Shown here piece after piece: positions 19,003 through 29,374 of a DNA stretch of 64,000 nt. The DNA comes from Schizochytrium sp. CCTCC M209059. Lineage: Eukaryota > Sar > Bigyra > Thraustochytrida > Thraustochytriidae. Location: contig KN805382.1 of NCBI GenBank assembly GCA_000818945.1, positions 126,363 through 190,362 of the forward strand, read 5' to 3'. A program made the position numbers and the translations under genes. Below the pieces are notes generated by a model, which worked only from the letters and a program-made list of their open reading frames with translations, did no database searches and was not told the DNA's origin. Numbering within the stretch: the first letter of the stretch is position 1; every line of letters begins with the position of its first letter.

Positions 19003-21255
19003 ATGTCGTTCCCAAGGTCCCGATTCCTTGTGGTGCTTGCGCTCGTGCTCGTAACGATAGCGACGTTGACAACGCCAGTCATAACTTCTGCCACTGCAAG
19101 TGAGCGTGATGGTGATGGTGTCTTCAACGTGGGCATTGCAAAGCAAGACGTGACAGGACCTGTCGCGGGCCAAACCATGATGGGCTACGCGGATATGCTC
19201 CAGCGCGCCAAAGGTCTCCTCAATAGGCTTTTCGTACGTGCCTACGTCATCGAGGATGCAAACGGGAGTCTCGTGGCGCTCATTCACTGCGACATTCACA
19301 GCATTCCTCTTGCCTTGCATGAAGCTGTTGTCACAAAATTGGTAGAACTCTTTCCCGATGGAGAATTCACAGCCGACAATATCGTCATTCATGCGCAACA
19401 CACGCACTCTGGACCTGGCGGCCTTCACTCGTTCTATCTATACTATCTTACCGTGCTCGGCTTCTCTCCCGTGCATTTTGACATGGTCACGGCACGTATT
19501 GTCAAGGCGGTCCAAGACGCCTATACGCTACGCGCTCCACGCCGTCTCGAGGTTACCTGGACCGAGATTCGTAATTGCAGCGCACAGCGGTCAATCGGCG
19601 CCTACATGGCCAACCCAGCCGAGGAGCGCGCACGCTACAACGACGTGAAAAATAACAAAATGACAGTCGTAAGGGTAATCGATGAGGCGGACGGAGAGCC
19701 CAAGGTCGCCGCGTTGTGGACATTTTTCGCGGTGCACACAACCAGTCTTGTTGGCGCCAACAACATGGTCAGCTCGGACAATAAAGGGTATGCAGAATGG
19801 CTTCTTGAGTCCAAGTACCCAGATACAAGTGTGGCTTTCTTTCAAATCGACGCAGGTGACGTGAGTCCCAACACCGTCGACCGCGGAGACGGCACCTTTA
19901 CGGGCGTCCACGATACCGACTTTGTCCGTAGCGCAGAGGTCATTGGCCGCTGCCAAGCCGATGCGGCGGAAGCCGTGCTTTTTGACCGCGGCCCACATCC
20001 GTGGTCACTCCTCAAATCGTCCATTTGGTCGCGCAAAGTTGCCTTCGATTTTCCCTCTCATACAACGCGCGAAGGTCTTGGGCTCTGCCCAGCGGTCAGT
20101 GGTCTGCAAATGTTGGCGGGCACGGAAGATGGCCGTGGTGTACCCCTGGTCTATGAGGGTCGTCTCCGCGCTCCGGGCGCATCCTTCGTGCGCTATCTGA
20201 CAGGTCTGATAATTGGCCGTACCGACATTCCCGAAGACGTGCAGTCATGCCACGCTCCCAAGGATTGCGCGCTGGCCACAGGGCTCACAGATCCTCCAGC
20301 CACGCCTCGCGTCCTTCCCGTTCAAGTCGTATCCATCGGCGGTTTAGCTTTGGCCGTGCTGCCCTTCGAGGTGACCACCATGTCGGGTCGGCGCATTCGC
20401 AACACCGTCCGTAGCGCCCTCACAAAGGCCTCGCGTGATGTCGAACACGTCGAAGTTCTAGCGTGCAGCAACGCGTACGCGGGATACCTTGCCACCGCGG
20501 AGGAGTACGACGTTCAGCACTACGAAGGTGCATCAACGCATTTTGGCCGCAATCAGCTCCGCGCCATTCAAGACATGCTCACGCGCATCATTGAAGATGG
20601 ACCCGAGGCGCAGGCTCTTGCTGCCCCGGTTTTTGTTGCAGAGGGTCGAACCGCACCCCTCGACGTTGCCACCAAAATGCTTGATGACAAGGCTCGCTTT
20701 CCTCCAGGCGTCAAGCTTGGCGACACGCTTACCGATGTGCCACCTGGTCAGGAGTTTGCTCGTGGAGACCTCGTGGAGGCCACGTTTTGGTGCGCGCGGC
20801 CGCTCAACAGCCAGTTTCTCATCAAGTCATTCTGCGACGTGCAGACCAAGGCAGCGGACTCATCAACATGGACAACGATTGCCAACGATCATGACTGGAA
20901 TCTCCGGTTTTTCTGGCGCAGCCGCTGGGCAATCTTCAGCACCTGCACATGTCAGTGGATCGTTCCGGAGGACCAGGCCTCGGGGACCTATCGTATCGTC
21001 TACCGCGGTGTTGTCTTACGTGATGATCTTCCGCAAAAATACAAGTCTGTTTCTCGCCAGTTTCAGACCCTCGCGACAGACTCTGCTGTGCTCGCCAACA
21101 CCTCGCTCGAGTATCACTATGGCGTTCCAGAAGAAATCGCCACGGCGCTTCTGCTCATTGCAGTTCTGGCCATTGTTGTCTCGCGTTCGTGCAAGGCCTT
21201 TGGCCGAGCTGCAACACAGCAGGGCACCCCTTCCGAAAAGACAAAACGCACATAG
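19003..21255 (+). CDS. Neutral ceramidase with signal peptide and C-terminal TM
   Basis: A 750-aa enzyme predicted to hydrolyse ceramide to sphingosine and fatty acid. Residues 1 to about 32 form a signal peptide (hydrophobic core 'FLVVLALVLVTIATL'). Family motifs follow in order: 'VGIAKQDVTGP', 'MMGYADM', 'HCDIHSIP', 'AQHTHSGPGG' (Zn-binding His residues), 'SSDNKGYAEW', and GDVSPN with Ser288. The GDVSPN Ser is the nucleophile described for human neutral ceramidase. The Ig-like C-terminal region ends near residue 700. A hydrophobic segment (about 710-728, 'TALLLIAVLAIVV') and a short basic tail follow, giving a type I membrane topology. The metazoan enzyme is usually secreted or held by an N-terminal anchor, so the C-terminal TM is distinctive. 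Confidence 0.93.
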   Translation: MSFPRSRFLVVLALVLVTIATLTTPVITSATASERDGDGVFNVGIAKQDVTGPVAGQTMMGYADMLQRAKGLLNRLFVRAYVIEDANGSLVALIHCDIHSIPLALHEAVVTKLVELFPDGEFTADNIVIHAQHTHSGPGGLHSFYLYYLTVLGFSPVHFDMVTARIVKAVQDAYTLRAPRRLEVTWTEIRNCSAQRSIGAYMANPAEERARYNDVKNNKMTVVRVIDEADGEPKVAALWTFFAVHTTSLVGANNMVSSDNKGYAEWLLESKYPDTSVAFFQIDAGDVSPNTVDRGDGTFTGVHDTDFVRSAEVIGRCQADAAEAVLFDRGPHPWSLLKSSIWSRKVAFDFPSHTTREGLGLCPAVSGLQMLAGTEDGRGVPLVYEGRLRAPGASFVRYLTGLIIGRTDIPEDVQSCHAPKDCALATGLTDPPATPRVLPVQVVSIGGLALAVLPFEVTTMSGRRIRNTVRSALTKASRDVEHVEVLACSNAYAGYLATAEEYDVQHYEGASTHFGRNQLRAIQDMLTRIIEDGPEAQALAAPVFVAEGRTAPLDVATKMLDDKARFPPGVKLGDTLTDVPPGQEFARGDLVEATFWCARPLNSQFLIKSFCDVQTKAADSSTWTTIANDHDWNLRFFWRSRWAIFSTCTCQWIVPEDQASGTYRIVYRGVVLRDDLPQKYKSVSRQFQTLATDSAVLANTSLEYHYGVPEEIATALLLIAVLAIVVSRSCKAFGRAATQQGTPSEKTKRT

Positions 21256-21612
21256 TTAGATTGGCCTGTCAGGGCGAGAGCAGAAAGGTAGAAGAAGAAC
21301 AAAATCGAAAAAGTATGGAGTTTCTACGAAAGTTGGACGAGGGTTGCAGGCCGAACGAGCCAGATGCGAGTCACAACACACAAAAGTCGAGAGTCTGTTC
21401 AGCCCAGTCTCGATCTTTCGCTTGGAAAGCCTTGAGAACGTGCAAAGGAGGTACACGAGATCCCGATGTCGTCTGGAGTTGCGGCACCTGCCAGTGATTG
21501 AGTGATTGAGTGATTGATTGAGTGATTGAGTGATTGATTGAGTGAGTGATTGATTGAGTGAGTGATTGATTGAGTGAGTGAGTGAGTGAGAGAGAGTGAA
21601 TAACGTGGTCGA
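21256..21612. other. Convergent intergenic region with TGAG/TGAT repeat
   Basis: 357 bp between the stops of the ceramidase and the aldehyde dehydrogenase; mainly 3' untranslated sequence plus a repeat at 21493-21597. Confidence 0.6.
21493..21597 (+). repeat. (TGATTGAG)n tandem repeat
   Basis: About 105 bp of TGAT and TGAG units in varying order, ending in a short GA run 15 bp from the ALDH stop codon. Confidence 0.92.
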
Positions 21613-23385
21613 CTAGCCAAACATAGCTGCGCCCGCAACCTTGGCAAGTCGCCAAGGATTAGGGCGCACCATGAACTCTGCATTGCGACGCACGAGCGTT
21701 GTGTTTCCTGGATTCTCCCCTGGGTGATCTGTTTGTGCTGACGCATTGGTTGCAAAGGCTTGCCGCAAAACGCCCTTTTCGACATTGGATAGCATGAGAC
21801 AATTGTGCACAAAACCGATGCCTGACTTGGCCAAGTCGACACTAGCGCCCGGGAAGGCACCCCAGACGCCATTAGGGGCGAGAAACATGGCTGAGGAGGA
21901 GCCATTGATACATATACAGCCATATCGCAGATCGTCTACAGCTTTTTCCACAGCTTCCGAACCCTGCAGGCTGTAGTGCACGATGAGCGTGCACGAGAGG
22001 GAGCCAAAGACGTGATTATTAAGAAATCTCGCTGTCTGCTTGAGAAAGAGCGCTTCGTCATTAGCGGTGTTTTCCATCTCGCAGATTGTCAGCACGGGCG
22101 CAAAGGGCTCAATCGAAAACGCAGGAGCGCGCTGAAATGACCTCATGTTTACCTTGTGAAGAATGAGTAGCACTTGAAGCGGCTTTCGCGGATCGTCATC
22201 CTTGACAAAATCTGGAGCAAGACCTTCCTGCTCGGGAGACTCAATGTACTCAAGCACGGCATCGCTACGCCCTTCGTAGGCGGCCACGAGGTTGTCGTAT
22301 CGCTCTTTGGTGCCCGGATAATATGCCGGCGGCTGTGGGGCCAACGCAAGAGCAGTTCGCAGTTCCGTGAGAAAGGTCTCCTTGGAGGGCCAATCCGCAT
22401 CAATGACGAGCATGTTGGGAGCGTAACAATTACATGCCTGCTGCTTGACAAGACCATTGACCACAGCCTTGGCCTGAGCCTCGAGCTCGCCCAGGGTCCA
22501 TTCATTGCCACCAGGAACCACCACCCAAGGCGTGACGCAGCTGAGCTGGCTCGTCATGCGCTTTTCCTGCTCGGTCGAGCGAAGATGTCGCAGAATCGCG
22601 TCATGGCTCGTCTTGCTTCCCGTGACGTGCACGGCGCCCACACGAGGGTCCGCTGCCAATCTGCGGGTTGTAAGTGGATCGCATAGAACATGATCCATGA
22701 AGCCGTCCTCAATGATGCTGCTGAAAAGCTTGCCTACCGGTTCCACGGAGAGTGCACGCAAGTGATGGTGCTTGAAGAGGGGAACCTGGCCCTCCACGAA
22801 GAGCTGGTGCAAGATGTCACTTACAGACAAGTACGATTGACTGCCTCCGCCAAGAACAACGCACACTTGGCTCGGAGCAAGATTGACTGCGGGGGGCGAC
22901 ACGCGAGGGTCCGGAGCGCCTTCTTGGAGCAGGATATCCAAGGACGTCCCTGCAGCCCATTCTCCGAAACTTCTTGGGACATGCACGCTCTTGCGTCCAG
23001 TTTTCTCGCGCGTGTCGACACGAAGACCTTGGCGTTTCGGTCCGATGCTCTCGTACGTGTCGCCGGCGGCGACCATGTCATTGTAGGCGGCCGTGAGCGC
23101 CTCAATATAGGCCTTGATAAAGTACGCAGTTGTTTTGGTCTCGGTGGCCGCCACATTCTGGCCGTACCGTGTGCGCATATCCCACCCTTGCAGCAAGGCC
23201 GAATCGGCGCACCAAGCATAAATATCCATGCGTTGCAAGGCTCGCTTCACCTTGCTCAGGTACTGCAGTCTTTCCGAGGGCCGCAGCGTGCCCCACGCCT
23301 CGGCATGGGCGCCCAGAATGTCCAGCTTCGCGTTGACTACCTCCCACCCGACCACCTCGCCGCTGCTCGCTCTGGGCGTCGCCAT
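21613..23385 (-). CDS. Divergent aldehyde dehydrogenase-superfamily protein
   Basis: A 590-aa protein from ATG 23385 (the frame extends 48 codons further but only to a GTG). The ALDH fold is recognisable by 'VHVTGSKTSHD' (NAD-binding G-S turn), 'VKQQACNCYAPNMLVID' with the presumed nucleophile Cys318, and 'IEPFAPVL' near the C-terminus. The usual general-base motif ELGG is replaced by VPGG, 28 residues before the Cys rather than 34. I recall the same substitution from a divergent group of bacterial ALDH-like proteins, so it may be a subfamily trait. Several Ser/Arg-rich codons upstream of the ATG resemble neither a targeting peptide nor a conserved region. Substrate unknown. An NAD(P)-dependent oxidation of an aldehyde is inferred from fold only. 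Confidence 0.78.
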   Translation of the reverse strand: MATPRASSGEVVGWEVVNAKLDILGAHAEAWGTLRPSERLQYLSKVKRALQRMDIYAWCADSALLQGWDMRTRYGQNVAATETKTTAYFIKAYIEALTAAYNDMVAAGDTYESIGPKRQGLRVDTREKTGRKSVHVPRSFGEWAAGTSLDILLQEGAPDPRVSPPAVNLAPSQVCVVLGGGSQSYLSVSDILHQLFVEGQVPLFKHHHLRALSVEPVGKLFSSIIEDGFMDHVLCDPLTTRRLAADPRVGAVHVTGSKTSHDAILRHLRSTEQEKRMTSQLSCVTPWVVVPGGNEWTLGELEAQAKAVVNGLVKQQACNCYAPNMLVIDADWPSKETFLTELRTALALAPQPPAYYPGTKERYDNLVAAYEGRSDAVLEYIESPEQEGLAPDFVKDDDPRKPLQVLLILHKVNMRSFQRAPAFSIEPFAPVLTICEMENTANDEALFLKQTARFLNNHVFGSLSCTLIVHYSLQGSEAVEKAVDDLRYGCICINGSSSAMFLAPNGVWGAFPGASVDLAKSGIGFVHNCLMLSNVEKGVLRQAFATNASAQTDHPGENPGNTTLVRRNAEFMVRPNPWRLAKVAGAAMFG

Positions 23386-23842
23386 GCTCTCGTCCGGAGA
23401 ATGGGAGAGAGAGGCAGGTCTTCGGCGCGAGCAGCTGGTGGCTGTCCCGTCTCTCGCGTGCGCCCGATCGCCCCGGACCTGGGGTTCTTGGGTCCCGCGC
23501 GGCCTTGCGGCCTTGAGAAAATGCTTCACAGCTCAGCACGTGCAGCGCACACTGCTTTTTTCCACATATGCAAATGCACAAAAGAGACCTTGTCATAGTA
23601 GTACTACGTACTTAGACCTCTGCCGCACTTTCATTGGCGTTTATCAATAGAGAGATCGAGAGTGCATGATTCCTTCGTGAAAACCTATGTGTGGAAGCGC
23701 GCTTCGCTGCAAAGCGAAAGCGAAATCTTTCCGCCGTACCGCGAACCGTCTATCTCTCTGCTGCACGAGTTGACAGATCGTGTGTAAAGTAGTAATAGCG
23801 TTGTTATCTTTTTATATAAACAGAAAACGCTTGATGTTTGGG
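23386..23842. other. Intergenic between minus-strand genes
   Basis: 457 bp upstream of the ALDH gene and downstream of the U-box gene. No ORF or repeat of note. Confidence 0.5.
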
Positions 23843-24203
23843 TCACGCAGAAGCACTTCCACGAGTGCGGCGAGAGCGACGTCTTCTAGCACTTCCGCCA
23901 GAATTTGCAGACTCATCGGCGTTCATTGCATTCGAAGAGCCGTCTCCATTCTTACCAGCAGCCGTCGCGCCAGCTGCCGCAAGGCCGTCTTCGCCTTCGC
24001 GTTCTCCTTCATCTCCAGCGTCATTTTTGGCGTCATTATCGCCATCATCCTCGTCATCGTCGTCATCATCACCATCATCGTAATTCTCATCGTCTTCGTC
24101 ATCGTTATTATCGTTGTTTTCGTTGTTTTTGTCTTCGTCGCCTTCATCGTCGTCACCGTTCGAGCTCAGATCATCATCGTCTTCGCCTTGCTTGAAAGGG
24201 TTG

Positions 24204-24239
<36 letters not shown>

Positions 24240-25972
24240 CTGTTTTGATCACATATTTCCACCGTCAACTGAGAGTGAGGAATGTGGCACTTGTTGCAAC
24301 GATGACATTCCGAGCAGACCGCAACACGGCGTGGCGGCCCTCGCACGAATTGGACTTCGTCATCAGAGTCATCATCCATAGGTTTTTCGCCAGGAGGGGG
24401 CTTTTTCCCGGAGTCAACATGCCAGCATGCTGTACGCTTGAGACGACGGACAGGGTCCTCGCGTTGCTTTCGCTTTACAGCCTGGTGCGGGCGTTTCTTT
24501 TCGAGCTCGCGAACACGATTGTAGAGCGCCGTGCACTGACGCTTCTTGAAGAGCTTCACCGCGGCTTCGGCCTCAGGAGAGCGCTTGACGCCGGCAATAA
24601 TTGAGGGGTCCCGCACCGGTAGAATCCCTCGCTTGCGCTCATTAAGCTCTGAAATGATTTGCTTACAAATGAGATTTGGTGTCAGCATCATGTGCTGCAG
24701 GGGCTCAAGCGTTACCGGCGAGAGAATCTCGTCTTGAGCCGCATCGAACCAGCTTTGGATCGCAAACCGTTCATACGTGAAGCCGTCGGCAGCTACCACT
24801 GGATCATCCAGGGGTTCCAGTGTAATCGAGCAACAAAGCGACTCCATCACGCTCTCCGAGATATCAGCTTCGCCGTTCACTGCAGTCTTGACAGCATCAT
24901 TTGCATCCTTGGGCGTGTCCCCTCTCGCAGTAACACCATTTGCTTCGTTGGCTTCGTCTTTTCCAGTCAAAATCGCACCTTTGTTGGGACGAAAAGAAGC
25001 ACCTGTGGAGTTTGCACTGGAGCTTGACGCCAACGAGTCTGGCCCATCCTTTTCTGTTTTCCTCTTCTTCGCTGCGCTCCGCGTCATATTGCCCGCCACA
25101 TCACTGCTGGTGCTGATGGTGCTACTGATGGTGCTGCTCTTCTGAGCATTATTTGTGAAACCACTGGAGTTTGCAAATGTGTCAGGCTTTAGAGTCCTGG
25201 AAGAGCGCTTCCGCTGCTGCTCGCGGCGTTTTCGAGCCTTTTCCCGGCTCATCTCCGCAAGTCGTTCGACCTCTGGGTCCCGAGTAGCGTTGGTATTCTG
25301 GTCGCCGCTACCCTGGATACCGCCTGCGCCAGCTGCGCGGTTCCACGCGAGGTTGGCCTCGTATTCTTCGTCTTCCTCATCCTCAATATGACTGCTGTTT
25401 ATTTCTTCATCGTCAGAAATGTGCAGATTGAATCCCCGTGAGGTTTGGCTGGGTGTTTGGCTCGACTTGAGCGTGCTTGATGTTGATGAAGCCGGGATCG
25501 TAGACATTGCTCGCCGCGTTCGTACCTGACTCAGTCTGCCAGAGCTGCTCCTTTCGGGGGCAGGGTTTTCTCCGCTCCGTCGGTCACTGTTGCTGTTGCT
25601 GTTCCTGTACCTGTTGCTACTGTTACTACTGCTATTGCTACTGCTGCTGCTGCTACTGTTGCTGCTGCTCGCAGATTTGAGCTTGCCAGAACGGTGATTG
25701 CGTGCAATGTCATGCTCCTCTTCGTCCGTGATACCAGGCCTTGCACGCGAGCCTCTAAATGTAGCGACTCTTCGTTTGGTGCCATGTGGAGGTGCAAAGT
25801 CATCATCATCGTCTTCTTCACTCGAAGCAGACGAGTCGTCCAGATTCTCGACTTCATTGCTACCATTAGTTCGCTCACCAGGGAGCTCGTCATTTTGCAA
25901 TATAGCGTCTAGCTCCGAGCGCCCCATCGTGTCAGCTATTCCCCTCCACGCACGTCCAGCGGAACGCTGCAT
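23843..25972 (-). CDS. U-box domain protein, probable E3 ubiquitin ligase
   Basis: A 709-aa protein from the first ATG (25972); an alternative start at 25927 gives MGRSELDAIL. The N-terminal half is disordered, with acidic (EEDDDDDF), poly-Ser/Asn and Arg/Ser-rich stretches. The U-box occupies about residues 370-440: 'CCSITLEPLDDPVVAADGFTYER..I..WF' and 'SPVTLEPL', the hydrophobic/Pro pattern that binds E2 enzymes. A Cys/His cluster 'CSECHRCNKCHIPH' (about residues 555-570) could bind zinc. The C-terminus is a very long Asp-rich region followed by an Arg-rich end. Transfer of ubiquitin to unknown targets is the family role. Substrates and partners cannot be inferred. Confidence 0.85.
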
Positions 25973-26633
25973 CTTGCCTTCTTCTACTTCTTCTTCTTCT
26001 TCTTCTTTCCACCTCTGCAAATTGAGATCGCGTGCGACGAAGACTCTTGGCTTCACAAGAAATCTCTTGGACACGCTCTGCTCCGCGACGTGAAGCTTGG
26101 TGGCAGCGCGCGCGTGCAGCTTTCGTGGACGCGCCGCAGCTGGTGCCAGAAAGCGCAAGTCTCGTCGTCCCGCCTCCCTTCACCTTAGGTGAGGCTTGCA
26201 CAGTGCTTTCGCGGCACGGTGCTGTGCTGTGCCGCGAGAGACGGCGCGCCCTCGCCACGCAGCGAAGCGAGGCGGCGCTGGCGACAAGCGCGACGCTTGT
26301 CCGCTCGTGCGCGCGCGGAAAAGCCGTCAGCTTTCGTAATTACCTCGCGCGGCTTGGGGAGCCTATGCGTTTACCATAGATAGATAGCAGCGCCCCCAAG
26401 TCAAAAGTGAAGGACACCAACCTAACGACGACCATTTTGCCAAAAGCAAAACACAGGCGAACAGGTGCTTGCCCATACACCGCATCACTTCTGTGGGCCA
26501 AGTGCGTGCAGGAGAGAGGCTTCATTACCTTCTGAAAGCAAAGCTGCTCTGACTGGAACGAAAGATTTCAAGAAGTGTATAAATGATAAAGAGGTGATGC
26601 TTCTTTCCAATGTAGAGATTCAACAATTGTTTG
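25973..26633. other. Intergenic between minus-strand genes, 661 bp
   Basis: Upstream of the U-box gene and downstream of the Nup50-like gene. A TTC repeat (about 25979-26007) sits immediately before the U-box start in its leader. No gene seen. Confidence 0.5.
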
Positions 26634-28190
26634 TTAGGGAACTTGCTCAAGGCAAGAGTCGATCTTGGCCTTGAGGTCATTGGCCTCCTGCGCCGTCTTG
26701 ACGCGCACCATAAATGGGACGATCTTGCCGTCATTCTCGGCAACAGGATTGCCGTCACCGTCCTCGGAGTAAGAGACGGCGGCGAAGCGCAAAGACTTGG
26801 CCTTCTCCTCAACTGATGTTTGCATGCCCTTGAGCAAGGGGATGTTGGCGGTAATGCGGCCTGCGTCGGAACGAAGAACCACATAAGCCCGCTTGCTTTC
26901 CTTTTCTTGCAAAAGCGATAGGTGACCAAGACCCTTGGAAATCCACGATCCCTCCTTGAGGTAAAAGATTTTGGCGCGCGTCTTGACAATTTGGGTCTCG
27001 TCGTCCCGAATCGAGTCCTCTACTTTGGTTTCTCCCTCTTGAGCAGCCGTGTCGTCGCCATCGTCGTCCCCAGCACCACCCTCGGTTGCTCCAGCGCCGG
27101 GTGCGCTGGCTCCAAAAGAACCAAAAAGACCGCCGCCACCTGGTGTCATTGATGAGGATGAGCTGCTGCTGCTGCTGCTGCTGCTGCTGCTACCAAAGAG
27201 GGACGTCGATCCGGATTTAACACCGCCGCTAAAGTCGAAAGGCTTCATCGCACCCGTGCTCGCGGAACTACTTCCAAAGAGCCCCCCGCTTGTAGGCGCT
27301 GACGAGAACAATGAACCTCCCGACGGGGCCGTGGTCGTGGTCGACGACGAGCCTCCCGAGTCAGCAGAGCTGGTCGATGAAGTCGACACCTTGGCCGACG
27401 TAGAAGGCGGTGGAGTCGCACTAAAGAGGCCACCACCGCTTTTGCTTGAGGAACCATTCATCGACGTTAAGGAAGACGACGAGGAAGAAGATCCAAGGCC
27501 TGCACCCGCGGTAGAACCGCCATTCGCGTTTTCCCGCTTCTTTTCGGCCGCTGCATAACGAATATATTCCAGCACACCGTCGACGAGCGGCTTGGTCTCC
27601 GTCTTGTCCATCTCTCGGTCTACCCACTTGCAAAAGCTCTTGTTCAGAGCAGCCATCCGCTTCAAGTGCTCGTCCGATGCAGAGGAGCTCGCGCTCCCCG
27701 AACCGGACGAGAGCCCCCAAAACCCATTTTGGTCGCTCGTACTCGACCCCCCATTGGTTGCGGGGGTTGCTGCAGGCTTGGCAGGTGGCGTCGGCAATGC
27801 TGTGAGTGATGACCGCGTTGGATTCGACCCGCCAAAGAGCCCGCCGGCGGACGACGAAGACGAAGAAGACGATGATAACGACGAAGACGAAGACGAAGAC
27901 GATGAGCCAAACGCTGGCGGGGCGCTCGCCCCGCTCAGACCAGCTGTGAGGTTGACGCCCGCGAAGAGGCTGCCCCCGCCGCTGCTGCCACTCGAAGAGG
28001 CAAAAGGAGCGTTGCTTCTCCGTTTGGCGCGCCGGAAGGAGCGAGCCTGAAGGATGGAGCTGTCGGCGCGCGCCTCGCCTGTGCCGCTTGTGCCATACGA
28101 GTCCGCCGCGCCGTCGCCGCCGTCAACGTCGTACGACTCCTTTTGTACTTGCATATCGATGCCGGCATCTTCGCCTCGCCGCTTGCCCAT
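26634..28190 (-). CDS. NUP50: Nup50/Nup2-like nucleoporin with FG motifs and Ran-binding domain
   Basis: A 518-aa protein from ATG 28190 (MGKRRGEDAG). The N-terminal motif 'LQARSFRRAKRRS' corresponds to the Nup50 'NRAIKKAKRRN' importin-alpha-binding region. The middle is Ser/Gly-rich with scattered FG-type motifs (GGLFGG, GGLFGSS, SLFGSS, GGGLFGSFG) and poly-Ser runs coded by CAG/GCT-type repeats. The C-terminal ~110 residues form a RanBP1-type domain: 'TRAKIFYLKEGSWISKGLG', 'YVVLRSDAGRITANI', 'FMVRVKTAQEANDLKAKI'. Nup50 acts on the nuclear side of the pore to release cargo from importin alpha. Domain order matches the family, so the assignment is confident. Confidence 0.93.
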   Translation of the reverse strand: MGKRRGEDAGIDMQVQKESYDVDGGDGAADSYGTSGTGEARADSSILQARSFRRAKRRSNAPFASSSGSSGGGSLFAGVNLTAGLSGASAPPAFGSSSSSSSSSLSSSSSSSSSAGGLFGGSNPTRSSLTALPTPPAKPAATPATNGGSSTSDQNGFWGLSSGSGSASSSASDEHLKRMAALNKSFCKWVDREMDKTETKPLVDGVLEYIRYAAAEKKRENANGGSTAGAGLGSSSSSSSLTSMNGSSSKSGGGLFSATPPPSTSAKVSTSSTSSADSGGSSSTTTTAPSGGSLFSSAPTSGGLFGSSSASTGAMKPFDFSGGVKSGSTSLFGSSSSSSSSSSSSSSMTPGGGGLFGSFGASAPGAGATEGGAGDDDGDDTAAQEGETKVEDSIRDDETQIVKTRAKIFYLKEGSWISKGLGHLSLLQEKESKRAYVVLRSDAGRITANIPLLKGMQTSVEEKAKSLRFAAVSYSEDGDGNPVAENDGKIVPFMVRVKTAQEANDLKAKIDSCLEQVP

Positions 28191-28855
28191 GGTTCTTGCG
28201 ACCAAGGCTCTATTTCACGCTTCGGCGCAGCTGTAGCACGCGTTCCTTTCCGCGCAAAGCCCGCCGCCGCCCGCCCCTCGCTCGGCCGCAGCCGCCGTAA
28301 ATCGCAAGCGATGAGCCTCGATCTTGATCGATGGTTTGCGGCCGCGACCGGCGGCGGCTCATTGACCGGCGTATCGTTATGGCGTTACGGGAAAACGTCC
28401 ATAGAGAGACGTTACCATTTTTTCTCTTGTTCACACGAAACGATCACCTGGCCTTCGTCAGCGTCTGCAGCTGCAGCATCAACTTGGCAGCACAGCATCA
28501 TACAGCGCAGCGCACTTGTATCCGTACGACGTAATGAAATCTCGTCCGCCAGCGAGCGTAAAATACTCCTTGCTTTCGCAAATTGACTCTTCTACGGGCT
28601 GCACAGCATTTGCACAGTTGACCTAGGGTCTAACGCAGATCAGTGAGGATCACCAGAAGACAGACCAGCCCAGCCAAGATCAGATCGAGCCTGCCTGCGA
28701 CATCTCAGCGAGCAGACCGCGGCAAGTGCTGGCGCAGGGGGGGTAATCAAAGCGCGAGAAGGTCGCCGTCGATCATCTGCGTTCGTCACACGCAGCTGCA
28801 AAGCCCGCACGTTGCGTCGCAATCGGCGTGTTCCTTACTTAAAAACGGCGGCAGC
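28191..28855. promoter_or_regulatory. Divergent promoter region, Nup50 / coiled-coil gene
   Basis: 665 bp between divergent starts. The open frame entering the coiled-coil gene begins at GTG 28643 and looks like leader sequence before ATG 28856. Confidence 0.45.
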
Positions 28856-29374
28856 ATGCTTCACGTACCCGAAGACGCTCGTGCGAGCGGAGCCGAGACA
28901 GAGGCAGTTGCTGCAGCCGTGCATGACGTGTCTCTCGGCTTTGAAAGACGTAGTCACGACCGTCGTGAAAACAGCGAGAGTGAAAGGGGGGGGGAGACGA
29001 GCGGGAGCTCTGTTGCTGCACGCAAAGAGCGCAAATTTTTTGGCGACGACGCGGAAGCTCAAATCAAAGCGCTCTCTTTGAGCAGTACACGACTTGGCGC
29101 GGAATTTGCGATGCTGCTCAAAGTTCTCCGTGCAAGTATGATGGAGGCATGTGATGCAACCAAGCAACATGCCCAAATATACCACGATGCTCACAAGGAG
29201 ACCGGGATGATTGTCGATGCAAACCTCCGCGTTGCAGAAGAGATTGCCGCTCGCACACAAACGCTCAGCCAGAATCTCACCGATCTTAGCCCGCTACGTC
29301 AACGTCTCGACGAACTCGAAGCCGCGCTCAGTGGCTACGAGCGTATTGCGGACAAAATATTGAGAAAGGGATAG
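28856..29374 (+). CDS. Small coiled-coil protein, possibly BLOC-1/BORC-like
   Basis: A 172-aa protein from ATG 28856; the frame extends upstream only to a GTG. The N-terminal half is polar and disordered. Residues about 70-170 are helical with heptad-like hydrophobic spacing ('AEFAMLLKVLRASMMEACDATKQHAQIYHDAHKE', written here as a landmark only in part). The C-terminus 'LSQNLTDLSPLRQRLDELEAALSGYERIADKIL' has the pattern of BLOC-1 subunit 2-type coiled coils (NL..L.....LD.IE..V..LE). That similarity is weak. A lysosome-related-organelle or BORC subunit is a hypothesis only. The last codons and stop are duplicated 78 bp downstream. Confidence 0.6.
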   Translation: MLHVPEDARASGAETEAVAAAVHDVSLGFERRSHDRRENSESERGGETSGSSVAARKERKFFGDDAEAQIKALSLSSTRLGAEFAMLLKVLRASMMEACDATKQHAQIYHDAHKETGMIVDANLRVAEEIAARTQTLSQNLTDLSPLRQRLDELEAALSGYERIADKILRKG

